Part shown: positions 1-10,470 of the stretch, piece by piece
Layout of the letters: every line of letters starts with the position of its first letter
How positions within the stretch are numbered: the stretch's first letter is position 1
Assembly (NCBI RefSeq): GCF_014851395.1
Contig: NW_024043372.1
Span: 13,568,059 to 13,632,058, forward strand
DNA length: 64,000 bases
Source: Micropterus salmoides
Taxonomy: Eukaryota > Chordata > Actinopteri > Centrarchiformes > Centrarchidae
Reading direction: 5' to 3'
Notes under the pieces: generated by a model
Databases searched by the model: none
Seen by the model: only the letters and a program-made list of their open reading frames with translations
What the model was told of the DNA's origin: nothing
Made by a program: the position numbers and the translations under genes

Positions 1-257
1 ACATCTAAATAAAACATTTTCCACATTACATTATACTTTGGCTCTATGTGCCGGGGGACTTTTGCAGGTCATTAGCGAGGAGGAAAGGTCTGTGGACTGT
101 GCCGCTGTGGGATTTCAGGGCTGAAAATCCTCCTTTATCATAGCTGGTTTGCTCCTCCCTGCAGGTATGTGTGTGTGTTAGGAAATGTGTGGGTCTGAAT
201 GTACACATGAATTAATCTGACGTTTGTATGAGGATGCCATGCATGTGTGTCTGTGCC

Positions 258-261
<4 letters not shown>

Positions 262-311
<50 letters not shown>

Positions 312-318
312 CGCGCGC
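262..318. repeat. (TG)n-(CG)n compound microsatellite
   Basis: About 20 TG units (262-302) pass directly into about 8 CG units (303-318), then an imperfect TG tract. Alternating purine-pyrimidine throughout. Confidence 0.97.
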
Positions 319-912
319 TCGTGTGCGTGTGCATGTGCATGTCTCAATGTCCTTGTACAAGCACACGTGCGCCACTGAAGCACCAAAGACAGAAACTCAT
401 TCTGGTAGTGCTAATACAGAACAAAGCAGAGCCAGAGATGACATCTATGATCTATCACACTCAGCCACCTGCTTCCCCCCACAAAAAAGGCCATTTAAAT
501 GCCACATCTGCTCCAGTGCACCACCATCCGCCAAGCATAAAACACAGAAGAACACCAGAATACAGCACCCTCAGAATACATCAAATACTCCCATATATAT
601 TTAAATGTACATACAGTATGCACACACACAAAGGAAGAGCTCACACTGAATCCTGATAACCATTCGGGAAAATTTTTTTTAAATATATCCAACTTTCTAG
701 TTTACAGTAACCCACATGGAGTCAAATGATGCATGTGCAGCTGTCATATGTTATAGAATCCGACCAAGGAAAACTTCAGGGGTCCATATCCAAGATAATC
801 TGACCACCTGTCTGTGTTTGGTTGGTTCACTGTGTGAACTGTGCTGCACTGATATGGACAAGAAATGAATGTGCTGTGCCGCTCTGTACTAACAGGAAAT
901 GATGCAAAACAG

Positions 913-1160
913 GGGCCTGTTTCAAAAAGCAGGTTGAAGTTGACGAACCCTGAGATGTCGAGTTTTCGGTTCCAGAACATTTGATCTGAGTTTGTCCAGT
1001 CAACTCTATCGAGTATGTTCACTGAGCTAAACACGTGCGTGGGGAATGAAAAACAATGCCATCATCAGTGGAGCTCCGATTCACCGTGGCAATGGCTAAA
1101 TAAAGAGGGGAGCCTCCAATTTAATTCAGTGGAGCTAGAAATATGAATACATGCCAATGC
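913..1160. mobile_element. One end of a PIF/Harbinger-like element
   Basis: Starts GGGGCCTGTTTCAAAAAGCA and continues with TCGAGTTTTCGGTTCCAGAA. From memory this matches the terminal region of teleost Harbinger-type elements (GGGCCTGTTTCAGAAAGC). The matching opposite end is not seen, so it is a fragment. Confidence 0.4.
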
Positions 1161-1411
1161 GGACCATGACATTTATCTTAAAAAACAAGAGTGGAGAAAG
1201 GAGTCAGTAAGTTAAAACGAAATTTTATTCAGCGTAGTACGCTCATTCATCTTTTACCAGACTAGAATTTCCTTAATGGATGATAAAGTGCTGGAATCCT
1301 TCTGTATTTGGTGTTTAGATTTATTTACTCAGGCGCAACCTTTTTTTAAAGATTATTTTTTAACATTTGTGGACAGTGAGAGCTGCAGAAAGAGGAAAAA
1401 ATAGTGTGTGT

Positions 1412-1434
1412 GAGAGAGAGAGAGAGAGAGAGAG
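1412..1434. repeat. (GA)n microsatellite
   Basis: About 11 GA units. Confidence 0.95.
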
Positions 1435-2454
1435 GGGTGGACATGAAGCAACTGATTGGAAAAGAACAGGCCGCTGCGGTAAGGACTCAGCCTTAATGGT
1501 ACACGCTCGGACAAAATGCAGGTCACAGCAACAGAAGAGGAAAATTGGCAAACTGGTAAGACAGTTTAGTAAATAACCATTGATTGTAAAGTCATAGTCT
1601 GAACCAGTAATAATGATTTTGGTGATTTGCAGTTGAAAAGGTGTCTAGGTTTAAACTGACAGTGCATTTTTAGACTGAATGGCCAGCAGGGGGAGACTCC
1701 ACTGGTTGCAAAAAGAAGTTAGATTGCATATATATATACATACATACACACACATGTCTGACCATTTTGATTTTTTTAAAATGAAAAAATTCCACATAGA
1801 AGGAAAGTGATTCTGGTAGTCTATGCTCTCAATGTACCTACATTCAGTGCCAAAACAAACATACAGAGAAACACACATGCTATTAAAAGGGACTTAAGTA
1901 GAGAAATAGAGACAGCCTAGCATCCATACAGTTGCTATACAGATATGGGGGTTAAAATGTCAGGTTTCTGCTCCTTCTGCGGCAAATATTGCATCAGTGA
2001 TGTTCTGATGCCAGATGCTTGCATATTGAAGTGGAGGTTTATCTGTCTGTATTTTTGTACTGATTGAGAGAGGTTTTAAGAGTTATTATGGGAATTTTGT
2101 TGATTTGCTTTAATAATATGGGTTTTGATCAACGGCTACAACTTTTGGAAGCTCTGTTCTGATTAAAATTTTTCATGTTTAAACAACTTGATTCATTCCA
2201 GACTACAATTACAATGTAGGGGTGAAGTACTAGTAAAACACTTCTGTACCACCTTTTTTATGGTTTTTGATATTTGTTAATTAAGTACCTTAATAGGTGA
2301 GAAAAGTCAGTACAGAACTATTTATTTCTTTTTCTTGCTACCTGTATTGTTGAACATTGGAGCAAAGTAGATAATCTAGTTGTCTGATGCCAAAACCTGA
2401 TGTTTAAAACTGATATTCAATATCGTTGGAAAGTCTAGTCCGTATAATTGCAGA
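1435..2454. other. Non-coding, with a diverged repeat segment at its end
   Basis: No gene seen. The stretch 2186-2390 is a diverged copy of 6218-6455. Confidence 0.6.
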
Positions 2455-2951
2455 AACTTTTCGGTAACACTTTCTATGAAGGTCATCGCTATAATGACTT
2501 ATGCATATATTTATAACACGATATAATGCGTCCATAAGACATTATAACAGTTGTTATAATCACTTACAAACATGCATTAGGCGCTATAGCAAAGTTCATA
2601 ACGTATTATGACCTTTTGATTTAATGTTTTATAACTAATATTAATACCAGTTTATATAAATGTGCGGCAAGAATCTCCGACCATGTTCCACAGTACATTA
2701 TAACCACCGACTCCGCCTCGTTATGAATACACTTTAGTCACCATTTACAATTAGTGATATAAAATGGATTAATAGCTTATAGTAATGTTTAAAGTTATAT
2801 AGCATGTCTTTGTTTGCTTTAAGTAAAGTGTTAAAATATCTATCCCTGTATAATATATTACAGGTGGACATAATACCATATGAACATTATAAGACCTTAT
2901 AACACGGAATTGTTTGCTTTAAGTAAAGTGACACACATTTTGCGCAGGAAA

Positions 2952-3101
2952 ACAATTTTTATTTATGTTTCTTCACTTTAACAATCTGTATGAATTTTGA
3001 ACATTTTGCAGTTTAGCACAAAAACACAACATAATTACATCAAGGACACCCATTCTCAGGGTGGTGTGAGATCGCTCAAGAGAAGACCTGTTGCCGACCA
3101 A
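2952..3101 (+). pseudogene. Left arm of Merlin-like fold-back, transposase fragment
   Basis: An inverted copy of 4829-4980. Translated on + it contains YIKDTHSQGG, RSLKRRPVADQ, the same peptide as the right arm. It stops where the Tc1 relic begins at 3102. Confidence 0.75.
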
Positions 3102-3103
3102 TA

Positions 3104-3893
3104 CAGGTGCTGGTCATATAATTAGAATATCATCAAAAAGTTGATTTATTTCAGTAATTCCATTCAAAAAGTGAAACTTGTATAATGTATACGTTCATTC
3201 CACACAGACTGATATATTTCAAGTTTTAATTCCTTTTAATTTTGATGATTATAACTGACAACTAATGAAAACCCCAAAATCAGTATCTCAGAAAATTAGA
3301 ATATTGTGAAAAGGTTCAATATTGAAGACACCTGGTGCCACACTCTAATCAGCTAATTAAATCAAAACACCTGCAAAGGCCTTTAAATGGTCTCGCAGTG
3401 TAGTTCTGTAGGCTACACAATCATGGGGAAGACTGCTGACTTGACAGCTGTCCAAAAGACGACCATTAACACCTTGCACAAGGAGGGCAAGACACAAAAG
3501 GTCATTGCTAAAGAGGCTGGCTGTTCACAGAGCTCTGTGTCCAAGCACATTAATAGAGAGGCGAAGGGAAGGAAAAGATGTGGTAGAAAAAAGTGTACAA
3601 GCAATAGGGATAACCACACCCTGGAGAGGATTGTGAAACACTGTTGGTCCACTGTGTTTTCTGAGGTCCAAGGTCAATGCAGCCGTCTACCAGGAAGTTT
3701 TAGAGCACTTCATGCTTCCTGCTGCTGACCAACTTTATGGAGATGCAGATTTCATTTTCCAACAGGACTTGACACCTGCACACAGTGCCAAAGCTACCAG
3801 TACCTGGTTTAAGGACCATGGTATCCCTGTTCTTAATTGGCCAGCAAACTCGCCTGACCATAACCCTATAGAAAATCTAATCGACGCATTTCG
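3104..3893 (+). pseudogene. Tc1-like transposase relic, internally deleted and truncated at its 3' end
   Basis: The left end begins after a TA (3102-3103) with CAGGTGCTGGTCATATAATT. An open segment from 3423 encodes MGKTADLTAVQKTTINTLHK and HTH-type AKEAGCSQSSVSKHINRE. A second segment (about 3720-3880) encodes FQQDLTPAHSAKATSTW and WPANSPDHNPIENL, the D and E region of the DDE domain. The middle part carrying the first catalytic Asp is deleted. Everything after IENL is lost, and the right inverted repeat is absent. Inactive. Confidence 0.85.
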
Positions 3894-4744
3894 CCGCTGC
3901 TGAATAAAATTTCACACGGTCATCAATATGACTGCGACATTGATTTTCACCGGCACACCGTGCAACAACACTCATTGCTGTTTTGGTTCCTGTGTGCAAA
4001 GCGAGTATGTGTGCCAGCAAAAGAGAGAGAGCGAGCAGCAGAACGGGGAGAACGTAACGGTGAATGTTAGCGGAGGAAAATATTATATATATTTATATAT
4101 ATATATAAAGTTACTTAGTAAGTTGTCCGTCAGGCAGACATGTGCAGTGTAGGTCACAGTGTGTCCGTTAAGTCTGTTGTTTCCGCAACTGCTGGAAAAG
4201 TGAAGGCGGTTAGCGCTAGCTAACAGATCCCCGGTCTGTAAAGCACGGTTTTGGCTGCAGTGTAACGTTAGCTAAATTAGTAACAGAGTAATGTTAATTA
4301 GTTGCGTGTCATTACTACCTAACTTGTTGAGGAATTAGAACAGCAGGTTGAATCTAAACTGGTGTCCTGTACACATACTGTACATCCTGATAGTTAAGTT
4401 AAATTACTGTATATTTCAGTGTCCAGAGGAGTCTGACAACTGGTTATTAAAGGAAGGATGCTGGTGACCATGGAGGTGCTGAGGCTACTAAAGTAAATCA
4501 GGGATGTAAACTAGTCCTTTAAAGCAATGGAGGAGACATTTCTTTTGTGTAAACAAAATGCTTAGTAATTATCCAGAATTTACACAGAAAAAAAATGCAT
4601 CAAGATGGATTGCTGCCCTCTGAATTGTAATCAAACCGAATCGTGAGGTGCCAAGAAATTCTCATTCCTACTGCCCAAACAGTATTCCCATTCAATTACT
4701 TTAAAATGTCTTTTAACAGGCTACGTTTTGTGAAGTGGTTGTCT
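3894..4744. other. Unassigned interior of the nested element
   Basis: Contains an (AT)n-rich patch near 4081-4110 and the phrase GTGTAACGTTAGCTAA. No protein similarity recognised. Confidence 0.5.
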
Positions 4745-4933
4745 TTAATCGTCCACTGCATCTGTTAGGGCCTGTCCATAGGCTCGCCATTCATCTGTGA
4801 CAACATCTGAGCCTCTTCTTACATGATGTTGGTCGGCAACAGGTCTTCTCTTGAGCGATCTCAAACCACCCTGAGAATGAGTGTCCTTGATGTAATTATG
4901 TTGTGTTTTTGTGCTAAACTGCAAAATGTTCAA
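4745..4933 (-). pseudogene. Merlin-like (IS1016/ISXO2-related) transposase fragment
   Basis: A 62-codon open frame on the - strand contains SLKRRPVADQHHVRRGS followed by DVVTDEWRAY. The [VIY]-x-T-D-x-W-x-A-Y box is the second catalytic Asp region of Merlin/IS1595-type DDE transposases, from family knowledge. The flanking catalytic blocks are missing. The whole 4829-4980 stretch is an inverted copy of 2952-3101. Confidence 0.6.
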
Positions 4934-4984
4934 AATTCATACAGATTGTTCATAAAGTGAAGAAACATAAATAAAAGTTGTCTA

Positions 4985-5614
4985 TGAAGATTCTCAGTCA
5001 TCCAGGTCATAGTTATCCAACGAAGGTTAAAATCAAGGGCAACTGGACTTGGTTGAAGATACTGGAAGACGTTTCGTCCCTCATCCAAAGGACTTCTTCA
5101 GTTCTGACTGACTGGCAGGGAAACTCAGCTATTTAACCTCAGTGGGGTCGTTGGTCCGGGTCATCGATACCGCTGGTTCGTTAGTGTTCCTTGTTGCTGT
5201 GACGACAGTCGTTACAGTCATTAAGACTACCTGTGGCCAAGACTGAACGACCATCGTTGGTATCTTCACCTGAGGGCAATAGGTTACGTTTGTTGAGTTT
5301 CCTGGGAAATGATGAAAGGAAAGTATTGTAAGTGGGGGATAAGTGGTGGCGTAGACCCCCTCCCCTGTTCAATGACGGCTTCTCAACCCTGGTGTAGATG
5401 GCTTCCTTGACACCTCTTTCAAACCATCCATCTTCTCTGTCTAAAATGTGCACCTGGTGGTCCTCAAACGAGTGTCCTCTGTCCTTCAGATGTAAGTAGA
5501 CTGCAGAGTCTTGACCTGAGGAGTTGGCCCTTCTGTGTTGAGGTCCAATGCAGTGAGGAATGCACAGACCTGTATATTGGGGAGACTAAACAACCACTAC
5601 ACAAACGCATGGCT
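4985..5614 (-). pseudogene. Penelope-like retroelement fragment: GIY-YIG endonuclease, broken by an inversion
   Basis: On the - strand from about 5540 to 5181 the sequence encodes HRRANSSGQDSAVYLHLK, HILDREDGWFERGVKEAIYT and SLNRGGGLRHHLSP. These belong to the C-terminal endonuclease of Penelope-like elements. The preceding part (CSEECTDLYIGETKQPLHKR) is instead on the + strand at 5543-5614. The ETKQPL phrase follows the GIY-YIG-type motif (LYIGET). The phrase GACGTTTCGTCCCTCATCC at 5069 is a familiar 3' tail of such elements. Confidence 0.75.
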
Positions 5615-5997
5615 ATATTAATGTCTTATGGACACATTATATCGTGTTATAAATATATGCATAAGTCATTATAGCGATAACCTTCATAGAAAGTGTTACC
5701 AACTTTTCTTTAAGCCCAAATATGTTGTGAAAATCACTGATTTGCCAACACCTGTAATTACAGTTACAGCAAATGTGGTTTAATATTACTGGTCACAGAA
5801 AAGCTATTGTCACTTTAATACAGAAGTCAGGCAGTAATTGGCCTTTTTCTCATCATTCTGTGAACAACCGTGATCTGATTTTATGCTGCACACAGCATGA
5901 TACTGCGAATAGCAGGGCACAGTGAAAGGTGTTGGTTACCTGTGAAGCTGGAGGTGTGCAGCCTGCAACTCTTCATAGAACAGCTCACTGCGGCTCC

Positions 5998-6780
5998 TCG
6001 CAGTAATGGGGACTTGAGTTTGCAACTTGGACTGAAGTCACAGTGATTTGAGACATGACTCGAGTCTCATCCTCAAAATACTCGACTCAAGTTGTGGAAC
6101 TCGTGAACAATCTTTATTTTATTTTTTTGTCACATTAACATTATGGAAATGTCTGGCAAGTTGAATGCCATTCCCTCACTCATTGTCGTGCATAACCTTA
6201 CGCATCTGGTGCACTTAGCTATTCATTCCAGATTACAATGAGTAAGTAATGCATGCAGATTTAGAATTTTTGGGTAATGTATTAGCTTTTTTACCACTTT
6301 TTTCCTTTTTTTCTGTTCTTTTATTTGTTTTAGTCTTTTATTTGTTTTTATTTGTTTGTTGCTAATTAAGCACCTTAACTGGTGAGAAATGTCAGTATGG
6401 AACTTGTTCTGTTACCTGCTACCTGTTTTGTTGAAAATTGGAGTCTAGTCTAGCAATTTCAAAAACATACTTTTCTTAACCTATTTCGTAACCTATGAGT
6501 TGTCATTAGTTGGAGATCCAGTATAATTATACAATACAGTTGTACTCTGTTATTGAAAAATAGGTTACAGTTATTGCATACTTAATAAAGTCAGAAATAT
6601 TTTGCTGTTAACCTAATGTTAATCTATATCGATTTTTAGCTAATACTAATACTATGCTGTTCTAAGCAGACCAGGTGGCATGCAGCAGATGATAGAACGA
6701 ACATTATAACCATAGGAGACTTGAGACTTGACTTGGACTTGCAAATAAGGACTTGTGAGCATCTCTGGTATCAGCGTGTG
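5998..6780. repeat. Repeat with inverted TTGAGACTTGACTTGGACTT-type ends
   Basis: Left end has GACTTGAGTTTGCAACTTGG and CGAGTCTC. Right end has GAGACTTGAGACTTGACTTG at 6717. Interior 6218-6455 is a diverged copy of 2186-2390. Confidence 0.55.
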
Positions 6781-9750
6781 GTGAAATCACTTTCTGACCC
6801 TGTTTGTTTAGCATGGGAGGTTGGCTCTGGTTCAGGAGCCACAGAGGAGGCTGCATGGGCTATTTTAATGAACTCCCTGCTTCAGAGTGATGAATAGGTG
6901 TGTCTGAGCTCAGTGTCTGCTCCACCCCTTCAGAGGGTTCAACTACCAGGGCAATCGTAAGCAGAGCCTTATGCTTCCCACACACATATATAGACAAAAA
7001 TATTCATGTATACAAATAACAAACACACAGAAAACACATTTGCACGCAGAAATATGCACATATAAAGATTCAAACAATCAATGCAACAGTATTCTTGGGG
7101 TAAAAAATCTTATTCCTGGCAGATGAAAAATGCTGAAAGATGAAAGGGTATATAAATATAACCCTGAACCACACAATGATAAATAAATTACCTTGGTACA
7201 CAGAATCAGAAGACAATTACCTAAGAAAAGCAAGCTTATGTTACTGTTATATTCCTTCATAGCTATCTGACTTCATCGCTACAATAATGAAAAACAGCAA
7301 CAGAAGAGATTAACGCAGCTCTACAGGTTGCCAACAAGTAATGGCCAACACAATGTCAGGCTTAATGAAGGATGTTAAACATTAAGGTAATCCAGTTTGA
7401 TTATCGGGATACTTCTTGTGTGCATTACTAGGAAAAAACATAAAGCACACAAAGTACATTTACAGTTGTGTGACCCCAATGTGTGTAAAGAGTTTCTTTT
7501 CAGTAAAAATAACTATGGTTAACTATAACTTATTTTCCTAGCTCTGGCCATTGGTTCTATCATTAAATAAAAAATTATATATATATAAAAAATTGCACAC
7601 ACCAAAGTAATAACATCTCAGAACGGGGTGAAGTTGGAAAAGATAGGACCAGTGGGTAAAAAACATTACAGCAGTAAGACAATCCGAATCAGAATATTAT
7701 CTAGATAGATAAAACTCATGTTGTAATAAACCATAGTTGTCCTTTAAGAGCAGTGTTTAGCGGCCCCTTGAGAGCATTGACATTATAATTACTTATAAGT
7801 TCACATGAAACGTGTTCCTGAAAATAAATGGATAATAGTTTCATGTTGTAAATGATATATAGCATGAGGCTGGAAGTATTGACCATTAGTAATTAATGGT
7901 AGACATGGTAGACCATGTTTCCACATATACCAAAATGCCTTGGAGGAAGGATGAGCAAGAGCCATATAGTATAGGCTTCCATCACTGTAGTCTTTTAGTA
8001 TTGTCTTTCTTTTTTGTCCAGAATAGATGAAAGAGACAGTTTCTATAACATATCACAGTTCATTAGCAGTGAGCCAGAACCGTTTAATTTTCTTCCCTTT
8101 TCAGTGAAGATTTATTCTTCTCCTCACAGCAGTCAGGATGATGTTCTGTCAGATTCTTACAGTTGTGTCATAGAACATGCTCTTTGGAAAGTACGTGCTC
8201 TATCTGCAGCCGAGGCTTCCCTGGCTTCGCCCCAGCATGCCGTTAATTCTATGGAGGCTCCACAAACTGTTAACTGTCAAGCTATCAACTCTCTCTCTTC
8301 CTTCCTCTGTCTTTCCCTCAATTCTTATAGGCCTCATTTGGAGATAATAGGCCGTACAGGGGAAAAAGTGCCCTTTTTAATTATCCAGAGAATTATGAGG
8401 TTTGAGTTGTTCCCAAATGCTAATACATAGATCGCAGCTGTGCATCTTTGCATAAGGTGGAGTATATTACCCTTCCATTTGGCCTCTGTTGCTGATGGCT
8501 TACAGCTGATCTTTGCACACCTCATTTGACGGGAAAATAAGAGGCTGAAAAGCTCTGCATGAGAGACCTGTGAAAGTAATGACATTCTGAGATCCGACTA
8601 GGGATTAAATGCCAGAACTCACACAGCTAATGACAGAAATGAAAGATGGAATCAATCAGGAATTCATTTTGAGTAATAAAAGTTACTGATGAGGATGATT
8701 TTATGGTAGTGACTCAAACTCATAAATCAGAACTTATGGAATTGCTCAGTGCAAACGATTCTTAGAGTATGATTTAACTTACAGTACATTTTAGTAGCAG
8801 TTTGTGAAGTTTACAACTTCAGGACAATTCAGTGTTATAAGTGGTTTAAAACTGGGCCCACCAGCAACTATGAGGAGCTTAAACGTACACTACAAAACAC
8901 TGGCTTTTACAAAAAGAGGATAAGAAAGAGACCTGAATCTACTTTCTACAGGATGGCCTGAATGAACTTGATGGGCGAGAGCATAGACATATTGTGCATG
9001 ATTCATATACCCAAAAGTGTTACAAAGCACTGACTCTAAAGGCAACAGTTTGACAGAAGCTAAAATATACTAAACACTCTGACTTCAAAAATCTGACCTT
9101 AAATGTGACGCGTTTCTGAATCTATGTTCCAACCACCCGCGTGGTACAATATGAGTGCAGGTTCCAGCAAATCAATAACATTCACAATCCTCATTAATTA
9201 CAGCTGCTTTGCAGAGTTACACAGGGTTTCAAATCACCCACAAGTTCTATATACAGTCCCCAAACAACACAGTGGTGACTTATTTATTTTCTTCTCTTTA
9301 ATTCTGTATTTTTTTCTTGGCTCGCTTAGCTGCTACTTTGTCAGCGAATGTGGGAGACAAAATAATTGCCTCTATATTTCCTGAATTGATTTCTTGCACA
9401 GTTCTAATACAGTGGTCAGGCTGGCACTCAGGCATCCATGACAGGCCCTTGTGCTACAGGCTTTGTGTTTCAGGGGGGAAAAAAAGCACTCAAGAGTCAA
9501 GCCTCTTTTTCTACAGGCTCGTTTTCTACAGCTTGTTATCAAGGTCAAGCATTAGCAATCAAAACAGAAATCCCTTGAAGAAAATCCATCCATCCAAAAT
9601 GCAGTTGAAGCACACACTGTAGGTAACTGTTAAAATTATACTAAATTATAAAAAAAATTGATATAATTAAAAAACATGCATGAAGGTCACACACATTCAA
9701 GGAAAATGAGAGCTGCACAGTTTCTGCGCACCACATAGCACACAGACAAC
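6781..9750. other. Unassigned non-coding region
   Basis: About 3 kb with no supported gene. The longest open frame (8014-8430, +) lacks any recognised domain and has no splice context. Confidence 0.6.
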
Positions 9751-9754
9751 ATTA

Positions 9755-10470
9755 CAACAGTCAGGCGAGTTTGACCACAAGGTCCTCCACAGTCTGCTCT
9801 GGATCCAACATCTCTGCTTGTTTGTTCTCAGTGCATAATATTACAATAAGTCTACGCAGCCTCTCTGTCCGACTGCACCCCTCAAAGTATAAGTGGCTTC
9901 TGGGGACAACATTTTTTTGAAATTGGTCCAGTATTGAGCAAGCTGCGATACAGGGCTGCAATATAATCCTTGTAGGCAATTGTGTCCCATCAAAATACAT
10001 CCCCTAATATGCCTGTTTTTGCCACTGACAGGCTCAGATTGTTATAATACATGTCTGACAACATTATGGAAAGGATCCCTACAGAGACAGACCTTTCATA
10101 AAAGAATAAGATCCTTTTGGTTGAACCCTTTTTTTGTTTTATTCCTTTAAACCTTAAGCTATATAATAACATAACCTAATAAAAACACCAAAGTCACACA
10201 AAACACAAACAAACTAACCGATTGAGGCAGCTGGTAGACCAGCAACTCCAACGTTTTTTATTAAGGGAGTCTGGCGGCTTTGAACGGGGCGATATAGCGG
10301 CTGTTTCTGGTTAAACAAAAACTATTTTACTCTTTAAAATGTTGTCAGACAACCTGAGTCTGTCAGTGGCAAAAAACACATTAGTGGACGTACTTTGACG
10401 GGGCGCAATTGCCCGCAAGAATTACGTAGCAGCCATTTTTTTGCTGCTGCCGACTGTGGCTGTTTCCTGG
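9755..10470. repeat. Fold-back repeat with CCACTGACAGGCTCAG arms
   Basis: Arm 10014-10065 (TGTTTTTGCCACTGACAG with GTCTGACAACATT) is repeated in inverse at 10338-10380 (AATGTTGTCAGACAAC with CTGTCAGTGGCAAAAA). A 15-bp stretch present in the first arm is missing in the second. I recall these phrases from a common teleost repeat. Confidence 0.6.

Larger units (their letters stand above)
2463..5700. mobile_element. Nested 3.2 kb DNA transposon with long terminal inverted repeats and 8-bp duplication
   Basis: The ends are inverted repeats of at least 80 bp (left from 2463, GGTAACACTTTCTATGAAGG; right ending at 5700), with about three mismatches. An exact 8-bp duplication AACTTTTC flanks both ends (2455-2462 and 5701-5708). 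Inside lie, in order, a Merlin-like arm (2952-3101), a Tc1 relic (3104-3893), unassigned DNA, a Merlin-like transposase fragment (4745-4980, opposite strand) and a Penelope-like fragment (4985-5614). Merlin elements make 8-9-bp duplications, which fits, but hAT or P type ends are possible. Confidence 0.85.

Noticed and set aside
138..656. Several overlapping open frames on both strands (His/Thr, Cys/Val runs)
   Set aside because: They are translations of the TG/CG microsatellite with dipeptide repeats and carry no independent coding signal.
8014..8430. 138-codon open frame on +
   Set aside because: No known domain, no splice or promoter context, and average AT-rich composition. Chance ORF is the simpler reading.
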